Assembly: GCF_900240385.1 (NCBI RefSeq)
Contig: NZ_OEQH01000001.1
Location: forward strand, 186,001-250,000
DNA: 64,000 nucleotides
Source: Clostridium minihomine
GTDB taxonomy: Bacteria > Bacillota > Clostridia > Oscillospirales > Acutalibacteraceae
Direction of reading: 5' to 3'
The notes under the pieces were generated by a model. That model did not search any database. It saw only the letters and a program-made list of their open reading frames with translations, and was not told where the DNA came from. The position numbers were made by a program, and so were the translations under genes. Below are positions 47,709-57,307 of the stretch, piece after piece. How positions within the stretch are numbered: the first letter of the stretch is position 1; every line of letters begins with the position of its first letter.

Positions 47709-49925
47709 ATGCAGGAAAAACAATTGCTGGAAATGACCGGTTCGGTGGAAGAGATCGTCTTTAGCAATGAAAATAACGGATATAAAATACTGGAGCTGAA
47801 AGCAGGGGAGGAGCTTGTCACTGTGGTGGGAACCCTTCCCTGGGTCAGCTGTGGGGAAGAGCTGCGTGTCATTGGCACATGGATTCATCACCCCAGCTTT
47901 GGCCAGCAGTTTAAGGCAGAAGCGTTTGAACGGTTTAAGCCCACAACAGTGGATGCCATCCTGAAATATTTATCCTCCGGCGCCATTAAAGGGGTGGGGG
48001 TAGCAACTGCCACCCGCTTGGTAGAAACCTTTGGGGAAAACACGCTGGAAATTCTGGAGAACGAGCCGGAGCGCCTGTGTGCTGTTAAGGGAATCACCAA
48101 AGCCAAGGCGACAAAAATTGCTCAGGAGTTTCAGCGTATTTATGGAATTCGGGAGGTTATGCTGTATCTAAGCCGGTTTGGCATCACCCCGGAAGAAGCC
48201 CTTCGGGTTTGGAAGCAATACGGTCCTTCCGCGGCGGAACTGATTCAAACGGATCCATTTTTACTGTGTGCCGATGGAGTGGATATCGACTTTGGGCGTG
48301 CGGATTTGATTGCGGAATCCGCCAGCGTGGAACAGGACGACTTTTCTCGGCTTCGGGCAGGCCTGCACTATGTGCTGCGGCACAATACCAATAACGGACA
48401 CACCTGCCTGCCCGCGGACAAGCTGATTCCCGCCGCTGCCCGACTTTTGGGGGTAGAGCCGGAACGGGTGGCCTCCGCTTTGCAGGAGTTGAAAGAAGAA
48501 CATGTTTTGATTCCCCAGCTGTTTCAGGAGAGAGAATATATTTATCTGCCCCGTTATTATCAGTCCGAAGCCTACTGCGCCGGGCGGCTGTTAATGCTTT
48601 TGCGTTACCCTGCTCAGTCCATTCGGGGAATTGACGGGCACATTTCGGCTGTGGAGGAACGGTTGGGCATCGAGTATGCCGAAGGGCAGAAAATGGCGAT
48701 GCGGGAAGCGCTGTCTAAGGGAATGCTGATTTTGACCGGCGGCCCGGGCACGGGAAAAACCACGGCTTTGAATGCGATTATTTCTATTTTGGAGCAGCAG
48801 GGCGAAAAGGTGCTTTTGGCGGCACCCACCGGCCGGGCAGCCAAACGGATGTCTGAAGTGACGGGCAAAGAAGCAAAGACCATTCACCGGCTGCTTCAGG
48901 TGGAGTGGAATGACCGGGATACTCCTACCTTTGCCCGCAACGAAAAGAATCTGCTGGACTGCGATTCGCTGGTGTTGGACGAACTTTCTATGGTAGATGT
49001 GCAGCTGTTTGAAAACGTGCTGCGGGCGCTTCCTTTGGGGTGTCGGCTGATTTTGGTGGGGGATTGCGATCAGCTGCCGTCTGTGGGTGCCGGGAATGTG
49101 CTGGGGGATTTAATTCGGTGTGAAAAATTTCCCGTGGTGCAGCTGCAAGAGGTGTTCCGGCAGTCTATGAACAGCCTGATTGTTCGAAATGCCCACCGGG
49201 TGGTGGCCGGGGAAATGCCGGAATTGTTTGACCGAACCGGGGATTTCTTCTTTATGCCCATGCGGCAGGGGACGCAAATTTCCGAAACCATTGTGGGGCT
49301 GTATACTCAGCGCCTTCCCAAAACCTATGGGTATGAGCCCACCACAGACATTCAGGTGCTTTGCCCCGGCAAAAGGGGCGAGGTGGGAACGGTGGAAATG
49401 AACCGCCGTTTGCAGCAGGCGGTAAACCCGCCGGGACCGAATAAAAAAGAAATTACCGTTAACGGCATTACCCTGCGAACCGGCGACAAGGTGATGCAGA
49501 TTCGCAACGATTACAATTTGACCTGGATGAAATCAGACGGAACCGGAGGCGAAGGCGTTTATAACGGCGACGTGGGAATCCTGCTGGAAATTGATAAAAG
49601 AGCAGCGACGTTGACTGTGCAGATGGACGACCGGTATGTGCTTTACCCCATGGATAACGCCGGAGAATTGGATTTGGCCTATGCGATGACGGTACACAAA
49701 AGTCAGGGCAACGAATTTCAGGCCGTTGTGATTCCCATGTTTTCAGGGCCATCTCAGCTGAGCTACCGGAATCTTTTGTACACGGCGATTACCCGTGCCA
49801 AGTCCCTTTTGATTTTGGTGGGTATGGAACAGGTCATTTCCGCCATGGTAAACAATAACCGCAAAACATTGCGGTATTCCGGACTTTCCTGGTTTTTATC
49901 GGAGGAAAGCGTCCATGAAATTTAA
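47709..49925 (+). CDS. recD2: RecD2-type SF1B DNA helicase
   Basis: ATP-dependent 5'-3' DNA helicase of 738 residues, RecD2 subfamily (not part of RecBCD). The N-terminal region (residues ~1-280) holds the OB-like start and helix-hairpin-helix parts (YLSSGAIKGVGVATATRLV). The helicase core has Walker A TGGPGTGKTTALNAI, Walker B VLDELSM, GDCDQLPSVGAGNVL, and the C-terminal AYAMTVHKSQGNEF with TAITRAK. It acts in DNA repair and fork maintenance. Its end overlaps the comF gene by 11 bases. Confidence 0.95.
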   Translation: MQEKQLLEMTGSVEEIVFSNENNGYKILELKAGEELVTVVGTLPWVSCGEELRVIGTWIHHPSFGQQFKAEAFERFKPTTVDAILKYLSSGAIKGVGVATATRLVETFGENTLEILENEPERLCAVKGITKAKATKIAQEFQRIYGIREVMLYLSRFGITPEEALRVWKQYGPSAAELIQTDPFLLCADGVDIDFGRADLIAESASVEQDDFSRLRAGLHYVLRHNTNNGHTCLPADKLIPAAARLLGVEPERVASALQELKEEHVLIPQLFQEREYIYLPRYYQSEAYCAGRLLMLLRYPAQSIRGIDGHISAVEERLGIEYAEGQKMAMREALSKGMLILTGGPGTGKTTALNAIISILEQQGEKVLLAAPTGRAAKRMSEVTGKEAKTIHRLLQVEWNDRDTPTFARNEKNLLDCDSLVLDELSMVDVQLFENVLRALPLGCRLILVGDCDQLPSVGAGNVLGDLIRCEKFPVVQLQEVFRQSMNSLIVRNAHRVVAGEMPELFDRTGDFFFMPMRQGTQISETIVGLYTQRLPKTYGYEPTTDIQVLCPGKRGEVGTVEMNRRLQQAVNPPGPNKKEITVNGITLRTGDKVMQIRNDYNLTWMKSDGTGGEGVYNGDVGILLEIDKRAATLTVQMDDRYVLYPMDNAGELDLAYAMTVHKSQGNEFQAVVIPMFSGPSQLSYRNLLYTAITRAKSLLILVGMEQVISAMVNNNRKTLRYSGLSWFLSEESVHEI

Positions 49926-50598
49926 ACAATGGTGGAATACGGTGTTAGAGTATGTGTATCCGCCGCGGTGCATCTTTTGCTCAAAAGTGGTGCCTCCCGG
50001 TCAACAGTGCTGTTCTGGCTGTTTTGAGAATGTTGTGCCGGTATTTTGGCATTCTCGTATGATGCAAAGCCAAACCGGGAAGACTTTTTACTGTATTGCG
50101 CCGGATGTTTATGAATCGCAGATTCGCAAGGCCATGTTGGCTTTTAAGTTTCGCGGCAAGCAAAAACATGCGAAATTCTTTGCTCGAAGAATTTTAGAAC
50201 AGCTGAAGCAGGAACAGCTTTTGGGCGAGGTGGATGTCATTACCTCGGTTCCTTTGTCACCCAACCGGAAAAAGCAGCGCGGCTATAATCAGTCGGAACT
50301 GATTGCCCGGGAACTGGCGTTTTTGACACAGATTCCATATTCCACTGTATTGGAAAAAACAGTGGAAAATCACGAGCAGCACAAGCTGCACAGCCGGGAG
50401 CGCCGCAAAAATGTAGAAGGGGTCTATCAGCCGCTCCCTATGGCAGAAATTAAGGGCCGGCATTTTTTGCTGGTGGATGATATTATGACGACGGGTTCCA
50501 CTTTGGACGAATGTGCGGGGGTGCTGTTTCAGGAAGAGGCAACGCTTGTGCTTTGTGCCGCAGCAGCCAGAGTGTTGTTGGAAGATGTTTCCTGTTGA
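49915..50598 (+). CDS. ComF family phosphoribosyltransferase-like protein
   Basis: Protein of 227 residues of the ComFC/GntX family: an N-terminal four-Cys zinc site (PPRCIFCSKV ... QQCCSGCFE) and a PRTase-fold domain with the PRPP loop VDDIMTTGSTLDECA. Relatives are needed for DNA uptake during transformation. It overlaps recD2 and is likely co-transcribed; no comFA helicase is next to it. Confidence 0.92.
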   Translation: MKFKQWWNTVLEYVYPPRCIFCSKVVPPGQQCCSGCFENVVPVFWHSRMMQSQTGKTFYCIAPDVYESQIRKAMLAFKFRGKQKHAKFFARRILEQLKQEQLLGEVDVITSVPLSPNRKKQRGYNQSELIARELAFLTQIPYSTVLEKTVENHEQHKLHSRERRKNVEGVYQPLPMAEIKGRHFLLVDDIMTTGSTLDECAGVLFQEEATLVLCAAAARVLLEDVSC

Positions 50599-50623
50599 AA
50601 AAAGAACTAAAATGTTCTATAAT
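50595..50623 (+). promoter_or_regulatory. mreB promoter
   Basis: TTGAAA (50595-50600, overlapping the comF stop), 17-base spacer, TATAAT (50618-50623). Confidence 0.65.
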
Positions 50624-50705
50624 ATAATACTATAGTTTTATTTGGCGTGCGTCCCTTTTGGGCGTGAAGCCTTCTAATTGTGAAAAGGGGCAGGTGATCC
50701 TCGCA

Positions 50706-51731
50706 GTGCTTGGTACAGATATTGCAATTGATCTTGGTACATCATCCGTAAAAATATATCTGGACGGAAAAGGCATTATTTTAAATGAGCCGTCCGTCAT
50801 TGCATACGATCAGGAAACAGACGACATTGTTGCCATCGGACAGGAAGCCTATGCTATGGTTGGGCGGACTTCCTCTAAAATATCGGTGGTGCATCCGCTG
50901 TGCAACGGGGTAATTTCAGATTTTGCTCTGGCGCAGTATGTCATTAATCATTATTTAAAGAAAATCAGCGGCAGCAAGGTGTTTATGCCCCGGGTTGTGG
51001 TTAGCGTGCCCTGCGGCATCACCGAGGTGCAAAAGCGCGCTGTGGTGGATGCAATCAGTTCTGCCGGGGTACGAAAAATCTGCCTGATTGAAGAACCTGT
51101 GGCCGCGGCTATGGGCGCGGGTGTGGACATTTCGGTGCCGCATGGCTGTTTTGTCATTGATATTGGCGGGGGAACCACCGACATGGGGGTTATTTCTTTG
51201 AGCGGTGTTGCCATTTCTCGTTCGATTAAGGTGGCGGGCAACACCTTTGACGAGGCCATTATCAAACTCGTGCGCCGCAAGCATAACCTTTTGATTGGCA
51301 GCCGTATGGCAGAGGAAGCGAAAAAGGCTATTGGCTGTGTGTATCCTCGCCAAGAGGTAACCTCGTTCCGGGTAAAAGGACGCAATATGCTGACCGGACT
51401 TCCCCAATGGGCAGATATCACCTGTGACGAGGTTCTGGAATCTCTTTTAGAGCCTGCCATGCAGATTATTCGTGCCGCTCAGGAAGTGTTGGAGCAAACG
51501 CCGCCGGAACTGATGGGCGATATTTATACAGACGGCATTATTCTGACCGGTGGTTCCGCGCAGCTGTTTGGGTTTGATACGCTGATTGGAAAAAAGACCA
51601 AAATGAAAGTTTTTGTCCCAGAAGAACCAGAAAGCTGTGTCGCCAAGGGGGCAGGCAAAGCCATTCCCTTTATCGACGATATGGAAAATAAAAATTACGG
51701 TGTCCTCAATCCGCTGAGCGCCGCTTATTAA
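50706..51731 (+). CDS. MreB/Mbl-like rod-shape actin homolog
   Basis: Bacterial actin of 341 residues that organises cell-wall synthesis. Phosphate 1 loop DIAIDLGTSSVKIYL, IEEPVAAAMGAG, phosphate 2 loop FVIDIGGGTTDMGV, and adenosine loop IILTGGSAQL are intact. GTG 50706 gives the family start (LGTDIAIDLGTSS); GTG 50694 is possible. It has its own promoter. mreCD do not follow, as is common for the Mbl/MreBH paralogs. Confidence 0.92.
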   Translation: MLGTDIAIDLGTSSVKIYLDGKGIILNEPSVIAYDQETDDIVAIGQEAYAMVGRTSSKISVVHPLCNGVISDFALAQYVINHYLKKISGSKVFMPRVVVSVPCGITEVQKRAVVDAISSAGVRKICLIEEPVAAAMGAGVDISVPHGCFVIDIGGGTTDMGVISLSGVAISRSIKVAGNTFDEAIIKLVRRKHNLLIGSRMAEEAKKAIGCVYPRQEVTSFRVKGRNMLTGLPQWADITCDEVLESLLEPAMQIIRAAQEVLEQTPPELMGDIYTDGIILTGGSAQLFGFDTLIGKKTKMKVFVPEEPESCVAKGAGKAIPFIDDMENKNYGVLNPLSAAY

Positions 51732-51754
51732 AACCAGACAGATAGAATACTTTT

Positions 51755-51800
51755 ATCATCTGCATGAAAAATCGGCTTCGTTTGATACGGGCCGTTTTTT
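51755..51800 (+). terminator. Probable terminator after mreB
   Basis: GAAAAATCGGC and GGCCGTTTTTTC can pair around a 12-base loop, with the T run in the 3' arm. Confidence 0.5.
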
Positions 51801-51858
51801 CATGTTCAAAAAATGTCGGATGGTTCCATCCAGTCACAGAAAGGGGAGTTTTAGGAAT

Positions 51859-52506
51859 ATGGCGGGTTTATCCATTCCCAATGATCTGTTCCTGATAGAA
51901 GATTTTGATACATATGTGCAGGAATTTTTATTGGAAGAATTGCCTGTTTCCAATATTACAAGCAGTACCCAGCAAATAGAAAATGGCAATTTTGGGGGTT
52001 TGGATCTTCGCACAGGCGTTCTTGAAAACAGCGCGTTTCACGGTTGTTCTTTTGAAAAGGCCAGCTTTAAAAATGTTGTTTTTGAGTCCTGCGATTTTTC
52101 TAACAGTTCGTTTCGGGAATCTTATTTTGAAAATTGCCGATTCCTTAATTGCAAATGTGTGGGTGCCGATTTTTGTGAAACCGTGATGAAGAAAACCGTT
52201 TTTGAACGTTCTCAATTTCGGTATTCCTGTTTTGATCAAAGTAAAATGACCGATGTTCTATTTCAACAGGTGGATTTAAGGGAAGCATCTTTTTCCGAAG
52301 TTCAGCTGAAACGGTTTACTGCAAAGGAATGTCAGTTCATTCGGAATAATTTTTTCCACACGGCACTTGCCGGGGTGGATTTTACAGAGAATGAATTTGC
52401 AGCGCCCACCGTATCCTTTCCGCCCACGGAATTAAAAGGTGCGGTGGTCAGCGCGATGCAGGCGGTGAATTTGGCCGGGCTTTTGGGCCTGGTTGTCAAA
52501 GGGTAG
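51859..52506 (+). CDS. Pentapeptide repeat protein
   Basis: Protein of 215 residues. Residues ~50-185 are degenerate pentapeptide repeats of the A(D/N/S)(L/F)xx type (ENSAFHGCSFEKASFKNVVF; DFSNSSFRESYFENCRF) that fold as a right-handed square helix. There is no signal peptide; a hydrophobic end (AVNLAGLLGLVVKG) may close the helix. ATG 51859 follows AAAGGGGAG. Some relatives protect DNA gyrase from quinolones, but most have no known role, and none is claimed here. Confidence 0.88.
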   Translation: MAGLSIPNDLFLIEDFDTYVQEFLLEELPVSNITSSTQQIENGNFGGLDLRTGVLENSAFHGCSFEKASFKNVVFESCDFSNSSFRESYFENCRFLNCKCVGADFCETVMKKTVFERSQFRYSCFDQSKMTDVLFQQVDLREASFSEVQLKRFTAKECQFIRNNFFHTALAGVDFTENEFAAPTVSFPPTELKGAVVSAMQAVNLAGLLGLVVKG

Positions 52507-52664
52507 TAAAAATCCCCCACAGGGATTGTGGAGGATTAGCCTGCCGGGCAAAAGCAAAACGCCTGCAATGGATTCAAAGGTTTGAGGGTTTATGTTCCAA
52601 TTTTTTGATTTCATCAAGAACAGCTGGGCTTTTCATGCTTTCCGTTTTTATTTTTGGCATCGAC

Positions 52665-52701
52665 AAAAGGCGCAATGATAAAAAATCATTGCGCCTTTTT
52701 C
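52665..52701. terminator. Bidirectional terminator
   Basis: Stem AAAAGGCGCAATGAT/ATCATTGCGCCTTTT with T-runs on both sides, between the convergent pentapeptide and murC genes. Confidence 0.88.
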
Positions 52702-52730
52702 AACCATTTGGTACACAGGTGAGGCAGCGC

Positions 52731-54113
52731 TTATTTCTTTACAAGATTCTGATATTTTTCTACAATTAAATTAGCACATTTGTAAATGTCACCGCCGCCA
52801 AGGGTTAGAATTAAATCACCGGGTTTTGCATGGGTGATAGCGTAATCTGCCATTTCTTCAAAGGTGTCCAGGCAAACACAGTTCGGAATTTTATCCGCCA
52901 GATCTTTGGCATAAATGTTGTAAGAGTTGGTTTCCCGCACTGCAAGAATCTGCGAGAGCACCACATGTTCGGGAATGGAAAGTGCCTTGGCGAAATCCTC
53001 TAAAAACAGGTAAGTGCGGGAATAGGTATGGGGCTGGAACAGCGCCCAAACAGCACCAAAACCCATTTGAGAAGCCGCAGTCAACGTGGCGGTCAGCTCA
53101 GTGGGGTGATGGGCAAAATCGTCGGCTACCGTAATGCCGCCGTACTGGCCCAAAATTTCAAACCGACGGTGAACTCCGGTAAAACGATGCAGGCTGTCTG
53201 CCGCTGTTTGCGGGTCAATTCCCAAATAGTCAGCGGTGGCTGCCGCCGCCAATGCATTATAAATATTGTGCTTTCCGGGAACGGAAAGTGAAATTTCAGA
53301 GATTTTCTTCCCTTTTTTCAAAAGAGAGAAACTTTCACAGGCTTTTGGAAGGTCAGAAATCCCCTGTGCCTGATAATCGTTGTGAGGCTCCATTCCAAAA
53401 GTCAGAACGGTGGTGTTTTCAAGCCCCTCGACTGCTTTTAAACAGTTGGGGTCATCGCCGTTGATAATGAGTGCTTTTCCGGTTTGAGAAGAAAACTGGT
53501 GGAAGGATTTTATGATGTTTTCTAAAGTGCCGAAATAATCCAGATGATCTGCATCGATATTCAGGATTACCGAAATCGATGGGGTCAGCTGCAAAAAGGT
53601 GTCCACATATTCACAGGCTTCACAGATCATGGTGTGGCTTTTTCCCACACGCCCGTTGCCGCCGATATAAGGCAGCTTTCCGCCGATAATGGCCGAGGGA
53701 TCTTTTCCGCCGTCAATACACACCTGAGTAATCATGGCGGTGGTGGTGGTTTTTCCGTGTGTTCCGGAAACCGCAATGGAATTTTGATACCGCCGGGTTA
53801 CGATGCCCAGCATAACGGAACGTTCGACTGTGGGAATTCCTTTTTCCTCTGCGGCCAGAAGCTCCGGGTTGTCATTTTTTACAGCGGCGGTATACACCAC
53901 CAGCTGTGCATCGCCTATGTTTTCGGCGCGGTGGCCCATCGCAACGGGGATGCCATAAGAACGGATTCGTTCCAGTGTGTCAGATTCATTCATGTCGGAA
54001 CCGGTGAGTGTAAAGTCTTCGTGGTGCAGAATTTCTGCCAAAGGACACATGCCGGAACCGCCAATCCCAATAAAGTGGATTCGCTTCACTTGATCTAAAA
54101 TATCCTGATTCAT
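52731..54113 (-). CDS. murC: UDP-N-acetylmuramate-L-alanine ligase
   Basis: Cytosolic Mur ligase of 460 residues that adds L-Ala to UDP-MurNAc in peptidoglycan synthesis. Seen: the N-terminal dinucleotide-like loop HFIGIGGSGMCPLAEIL, the ATP loop AVSGTHGKTTTTAMI, the NIDADHLDYF segment, and the C-terminal domain with FQPHTYSRTYLFLEDFAKAL and GGGDIYK. It stands alone on the minus strand, divergent from dpaA. Confidence 0.96.
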   Translation of the reverse strand: MNQDILDQVKRIHFIGIGGSGMCPLAEILHHEDFTLTGSDMNESDTLERIRSYGIPVAMGHRAENIGDAQLVVYTAAVKNDNPELLAAEEKGIPTVERSVMLGIVTRRYQNSIAVSGTHGKTTTTAMITQVCIDGGKDPSAIIGGKLPYIGGNGRVGKSHTMICEACEYVDTFLQLTPSISVILNIDADHLDYFGTLENIIKSFHQFSSQTGKALIINGDDPNCLKAVEGLENTTVLTFGMEPHNDYQAQGISDLPKACESFSLLKKGKKISEISLSVPGKHNIYNALAAAATADYLGIDPQTAADSLHRFTGVHRRFEILGQYGGITVADDFAHHPTELTATLTAASQMGFGAVWALFQPHTYSRTYLFLEDFAKALSIPEHVVLSQILAVRETNSYNIYAKDLADKIPNCVCLDTFEEMADYAITHAKPGDLILTLGGGDIYKCANLIVEKYQNLVKK

Positions 54114-54285
54114 AAAAATAGGACTCCTTTTATCCTGAAAGTCGCTGTGCGGCTAAATCGTAATTAGAATTTCCTTGCCATTTTAAAGGCTTACCTATCT
54201 ATTATATTGCTTTTGTATGATAAAATAAACATATTTTTTGATTTTAATACAATAAAATCCTTTTTGATATTCTTCATATGCAATC

Positions 54286-54313
54286 ACATACGATAGGAAA
54301 AATCCATACTATA
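54286..54313 (+). promoter_or_regulatory. Sigma-K-like sporulation promoter
   Basis: AC (54286-54287), 17 bases, then CATACTATA (54305-54313), which fits the mother-cell sigma-K consensus (AC, 16-17 bases, CATANNNTA). This agrees with the known sigma-K control of spoVFA in Bacillus. Confidence 0.5.
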
Positions 54314-54341
54314 TTTTAGCAGAAGAAATTGGAGGTTATGA

Positions 54342-55202
54342 ATGGTGGAATTGAACAGCTTTGGAGTGATTGGCGGCGATCAAAGACAGATTGCACTGGC
54401 TGAATCAATTGCAGCGGATGGATATGCAGTATATGCCTGCGGTTTTGATAGAGTGGGAGAAATCAAAGGGGTCAGACAAACCACGTTAAGTGATCTGGCC
54501 CTGATTTGTGATACAATCGTGCTGCCTCTTCCCGTAACCCGGGATGGGCAGTGTTTGAATACTCCTCTGCACAGCGAGCAGATTGCACTGGATGAAGATT
54601 TTGCTATGATGATGCGGAACAAAAAGGTGTTTGGCGGCATGATGGAAAAACTTTACCAGACCAGCGGACTGTGGCAAGAAGTGGATTCCCGCGATTATTT
54701 TACCAGGGAAGAGCTGGCGGTGCGAAATGCAGCACTGACAGCGGAAGGAAGCATAGAAATCGCTATGAAGGAATATCCGGGCTCCATTGGAAAATCCAGG
54801 TGTCTGGTTGCCGGCTTTGGCCGAATTGGAAAGGCACTTGCATATATGCTGCGCGGCTTGGGAGCAACAGTGATTGTCAGCGCCCGCAGGCCTGAAGATT
54901 TTGCGTGGATTGAAGTTTATGGATATGAACCGGTTCAAACAGGAAACATCTGTCAAAAAGAACCTTACGACATTATTTTTAATACTATCCCGTCTCGGGT
55001 TTTTACCCGCAGAGTTTTGTCCAGACTGCCCGCGGAAACAATTTTGATCGATCTGGCATCTGCTCCTGGAGGTGTAGACATAGAAGCTGCCGAAAAATTG
55101 GGGATTCGTGTAATTCCGGCGCTTTCTTTGCCCGGAAAAGTTGCGCCCAAGGCAGCGGGAGAAGTGATTAAAGGAACCATTTACAACATGATGGAGGAGT
55201 GA
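54342..55202 (+). CDS. spoVFA: Dipicolinate synthase subunit A
   Basis: 286-residue subunit of the enzyme that makes dipicolinic acid for the spore core from the lysine-pathway intermediate dihydrodipicolinate. The start FGVIGGDQRQIALAESIA and the NAD-binding second half (RCLVAGFGRIGKALAYMLRGLGA) fit the family. ATG 54342 lies 6 bases after TTGGAGG. It is coupled to the B subunit and has a sigma-K-like promoter; it shows that the host sporulates. Confidence 0.95.
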   Translation: MVELNSFGVIGGDQRQIALAESIAADGYAVYACGFDRVGEIKGVRQTTLSDLALICDTIVLPLPVTRDGQCLNTPLHSEQIALDEDFAMMMRNKKVFGGMMEKLYQTSGLWQEVDSRDYFTREELAVRNAALTAEGSIEIAMKEYPGSIGKSRCLVAGFGRIGKALAYMLRGLGATVIVSARRPEDFAWIEVYGYEPVQTGNICQKEPYDIIFNTIPSRVFTRRVLSRLPAETILIDLASAPGGVDIEAAEKLGIRVIPALSLPGKVAPKAAGEVIKGTIYNMMEE

Positions 55203-55207
55203 GAGCC

Positions 55208-55786
55208 TTGAGCGGATTGACCATAGGCTATGCACTGACAGGCTCGTTTTGTACCTTTGAAAAGGCACTGGTACAAATGCGCCGTTTGATAGAAGAAGGA
55301 CATCGGCTGATTCCGATTCTATCGGAAACTGCCTATTCCACAGACACCCGGTTTGGCAAGGCAAAGGATTGGAACCGCCAAATCGAAGAACTGTGTGGAC
55401 ATGAAATCTGGCACACCATTGTTCAGGTCGAACCCATTGGCCCCAAAAAACTGGTGGATTTAATGTTGGTTGCCCCTTGTACGGGCAATACCATGGCGAA
55501 AATGGCCCATGGCGTTACCGATACCGCCGTAACCATGGCGGTAAAATCGCATTTGCGGGTGGGCGGCCCCGTTTTGTTGGCGATCTCAACCAACGATGCA
55601 CTCAGTATAGCAGCGCAGAATATGGGGCGGTTGCTGAACAGCAAGAATATTTATTTTGTGCCTATGGCACAGGATGATCCCGAAAACAAACCGAATTCGA
55701 TGGTGGCGAACTTTGATCTGCTTTTGCCCGCGGCATTGTCTGCAGTGCAAGGCAAACAAATGCAGCCTATTCTGATGCCACAATAA
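55208..55786 (+). CDS. spoVFB: Dipicolinate synthase subunit B
   Basis: Flavoprotein-like second subunit (Flavoprotein/DFP fold), 192 residues: GLTIGYALTGSFCTFEKAL at the start, VAPCTGNTMAKMAHGVTDTAVTMA, and RPVLLAISTND-like segment. TTG 55208 is 8 bases behind GGAGGAG; GTG 55199 would leave almost no spacing. It overlaps or abuts the A subunit gene. Confidence 0.95.
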   Translation: MSGLTIGYALTGSFCTFEKALVQMRRLIEEGHRLIPILSETAYSTDTRFGKAKDWNRQIEELCGHEIWHTIVQVEPIGPKKLVDLMLVAPCTGNTMAKMAHGVTDTAVTMAVKSHLRVGGPVLLAISTNDALSIAAQNMGRLLNSKNIYFVPMAQDDPENKPNSMVANFDLLLPAALSAVQGKQMQPILMPQ

Positions 55787-55828
55787 AATGAGGGCGTTTC
55801 CGCTTTTGGAAACGCCCTCATTTTTTAG
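55787..55828 (+). terminator. Terminator of the dipicolinate operon
   Basis: A 14-bp stem AATGAGGGCGTTTCC/GGAAACGCCCTCATT with T6. Confidence 0.92.
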
Positions 55829-56236
55829 TTGTTTTTCATACCTCTGTTCTTTCATTCATACGGTTAGAGGTGTCTGCCGGTTTCTGATTCAGCTTTCTTA
55901 TTCTGTTTCGGGAAAATAGAACAAGCTCTTTTAAACTGTTTTGGATAAGACAGTTTAAAATTTAAATAATCTGTCACAAAAACACCTTCTGGTTGGTCTA
56001 TATGTATTGAAGACATTCGAACAGAAAGAGGGTAGTACCCATGTGCCATTTAGTTTGTGATTTCAATAAAATTCCAAGAATATTTCTAACGTGGTCAATG
56101 GCTGCAATTACTATGGTTGGGGATCTCAAATTGGTACAGACCGATTTCAGTTCTTTTGAGGCAACTCCTGTTTTTATAGAAATATTTTGAATATTGAACG
56201 GCTGAATCGAAACAGATGATTTTGAAAGGATTCTTT
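55829..56236. other. Gene-free stretch
   Basis: I see only broken frames. A short plus-strand piece (around 56092, NGCNYYGWGSQIGTDRFQ) looks protein-like and may be a remnant, but no family is recognised. Confidence 0.25.
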
Positions 56237-56634
56237 CATGGACACTTACAACAAAATTTCAGAAACAATAATGGGGAAAAAAGGTTCTTGGTTTTTGTGG
56301 CTGCTATTTAATTTTTATTTGTTACTGAGCTGGGTGCAAGTGAGCGGGCCGGAAATGATTGATTTTGTGGTAATTCTATTATTCTGGTTTGTGTTTTTTT
56401 CTTATTAACGGGCATAAAAAAAGAGAGCGGAAAATTTCGGTTTGGGATATTGTTTTTTTAATCGGAATGTTTTTTCTATTAGGATTACCGTTGTTTGTTG
56501 CCCAAGACTCTTTGCCGTTTATGCGTTTTCCAATCAGCGAAGCACCTTATCCGATGTATTATATTTTTATGTTTTTTGAGCTTTTTCTAACCCTAAATAT
56601 CATGGTTCTAAAACGGCCCAAAATCGAAGAGTAA
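56237..56634 (+). pseudogene. Small membrane protein split at a T7 tract
   Basis: From ATG 56237 (AAAGGATTC ribosome site) a frame runs to 56408 with a hydrophobic helix (WFLWLLFNFYLLLSWV) and the start of a second. A second frame continues from the same place to 56634 (FFLINGHKKRERKISVWDIVFLIGMFFLLGLPLFV...). Removing one T from the T7 run at 56394-56400 joins them into a protein of about 130 residues with four membrane helices and a basic loop exactly after the second helix. So one base has probably been gained. Function unknown. Confidence 0.6.
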
Positions 56635-56847
56635 CCCAGCAAAGTGGATTTTGTAGCTTCTTCTTGATTTTGAAAGCAGGAGTGTGCGATCAAGAAAAGG
56701 AACGCGTCGATTTCACGATGGGGTCCTTTTCTTTTTAGGACAATCATTGGCGATACCGGTAGGGCAGAAAAAGAAGAAATAACAAGATAACACCTATGTG
56801 TTACAATTAGGATATTGATAAATTATAATTTGTGGGAGGATAAACTT

Positions 56848-57126
56848 ATGTGGATGGTATTCGGAATCGCTGCAATCATCACAGCAATATTAAATGTTGT
56901 TTGGGGGGTAAGAAGTCAAGATGCAAAGTGGTTTCGATTTATCAGTTTATCACTGACCGCTTTCACACTATGCGCATTTTATAGTGCAAATGCAAAATGG
57001 GTTTTAAATGAAGATTGGTCTGCATTGATGGATGTTGTTCCTACGATGTCAAAAGTGTTATGGATTCTTACAATAGTATCCATATTAATCAATAGTGTTT
57101 CTTTATTTAAGAAAAACGATAGATAG
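56848..57126 (+). CDS. Small three-helix membrane protein, unknown
   Basis: 92 residues with three membrane segments (MVFGIAAIITAILNVVW; FRFISLSLTAFTLCAFYSA; VLWILTIVSILINSVSLF). ATG 56848 is 8 bases after GGGAGG. Function unknown. It lies after the broken membrane gene and may be unrelated. Confidence 0.6.
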   Translation: MWMVFGIAAIITAILNVVWGVRSQDAKWFRFISLSLTAFTLCAFYSANAKWVLNEDWSALMDVVPTMSKVLWILTIVSILINSVSLFKKNDR

Positions 57127-57265
57127 ATTTCGATTTATTAAACTGGCGTGGGCACTCTATTTGATTTACAGCTTTTTAGGTCATTTCTTTCTGTTTCATG
57201 AGTTTGGATTGGCGAAAATGCTGTATGGTTTTTAAAACATATCTTTGTCTGCCCTCGCGGAAAAG

Positions 57266-57300
57266 AAAAACCACCGGTTATACCGGTGGCTTTTTTTATT
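57266..57300. terminator. Bidirectional terminator
   Basis: Stem CCACCGGT/ACCGGTGG with T7 on the plus side and T5 on the minus side. Confidence 0.85.
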
Positions 57301-57307
57301 TGCTTTT

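Noticed and set aside
52511-52537. Hairpin AATCCCCCACA/TGTGGAGGATT as the terminator of the pentapeptide gene
   Set aside because: No T run follows on the plus strand; the hairpin at 52665 is the better terminator.
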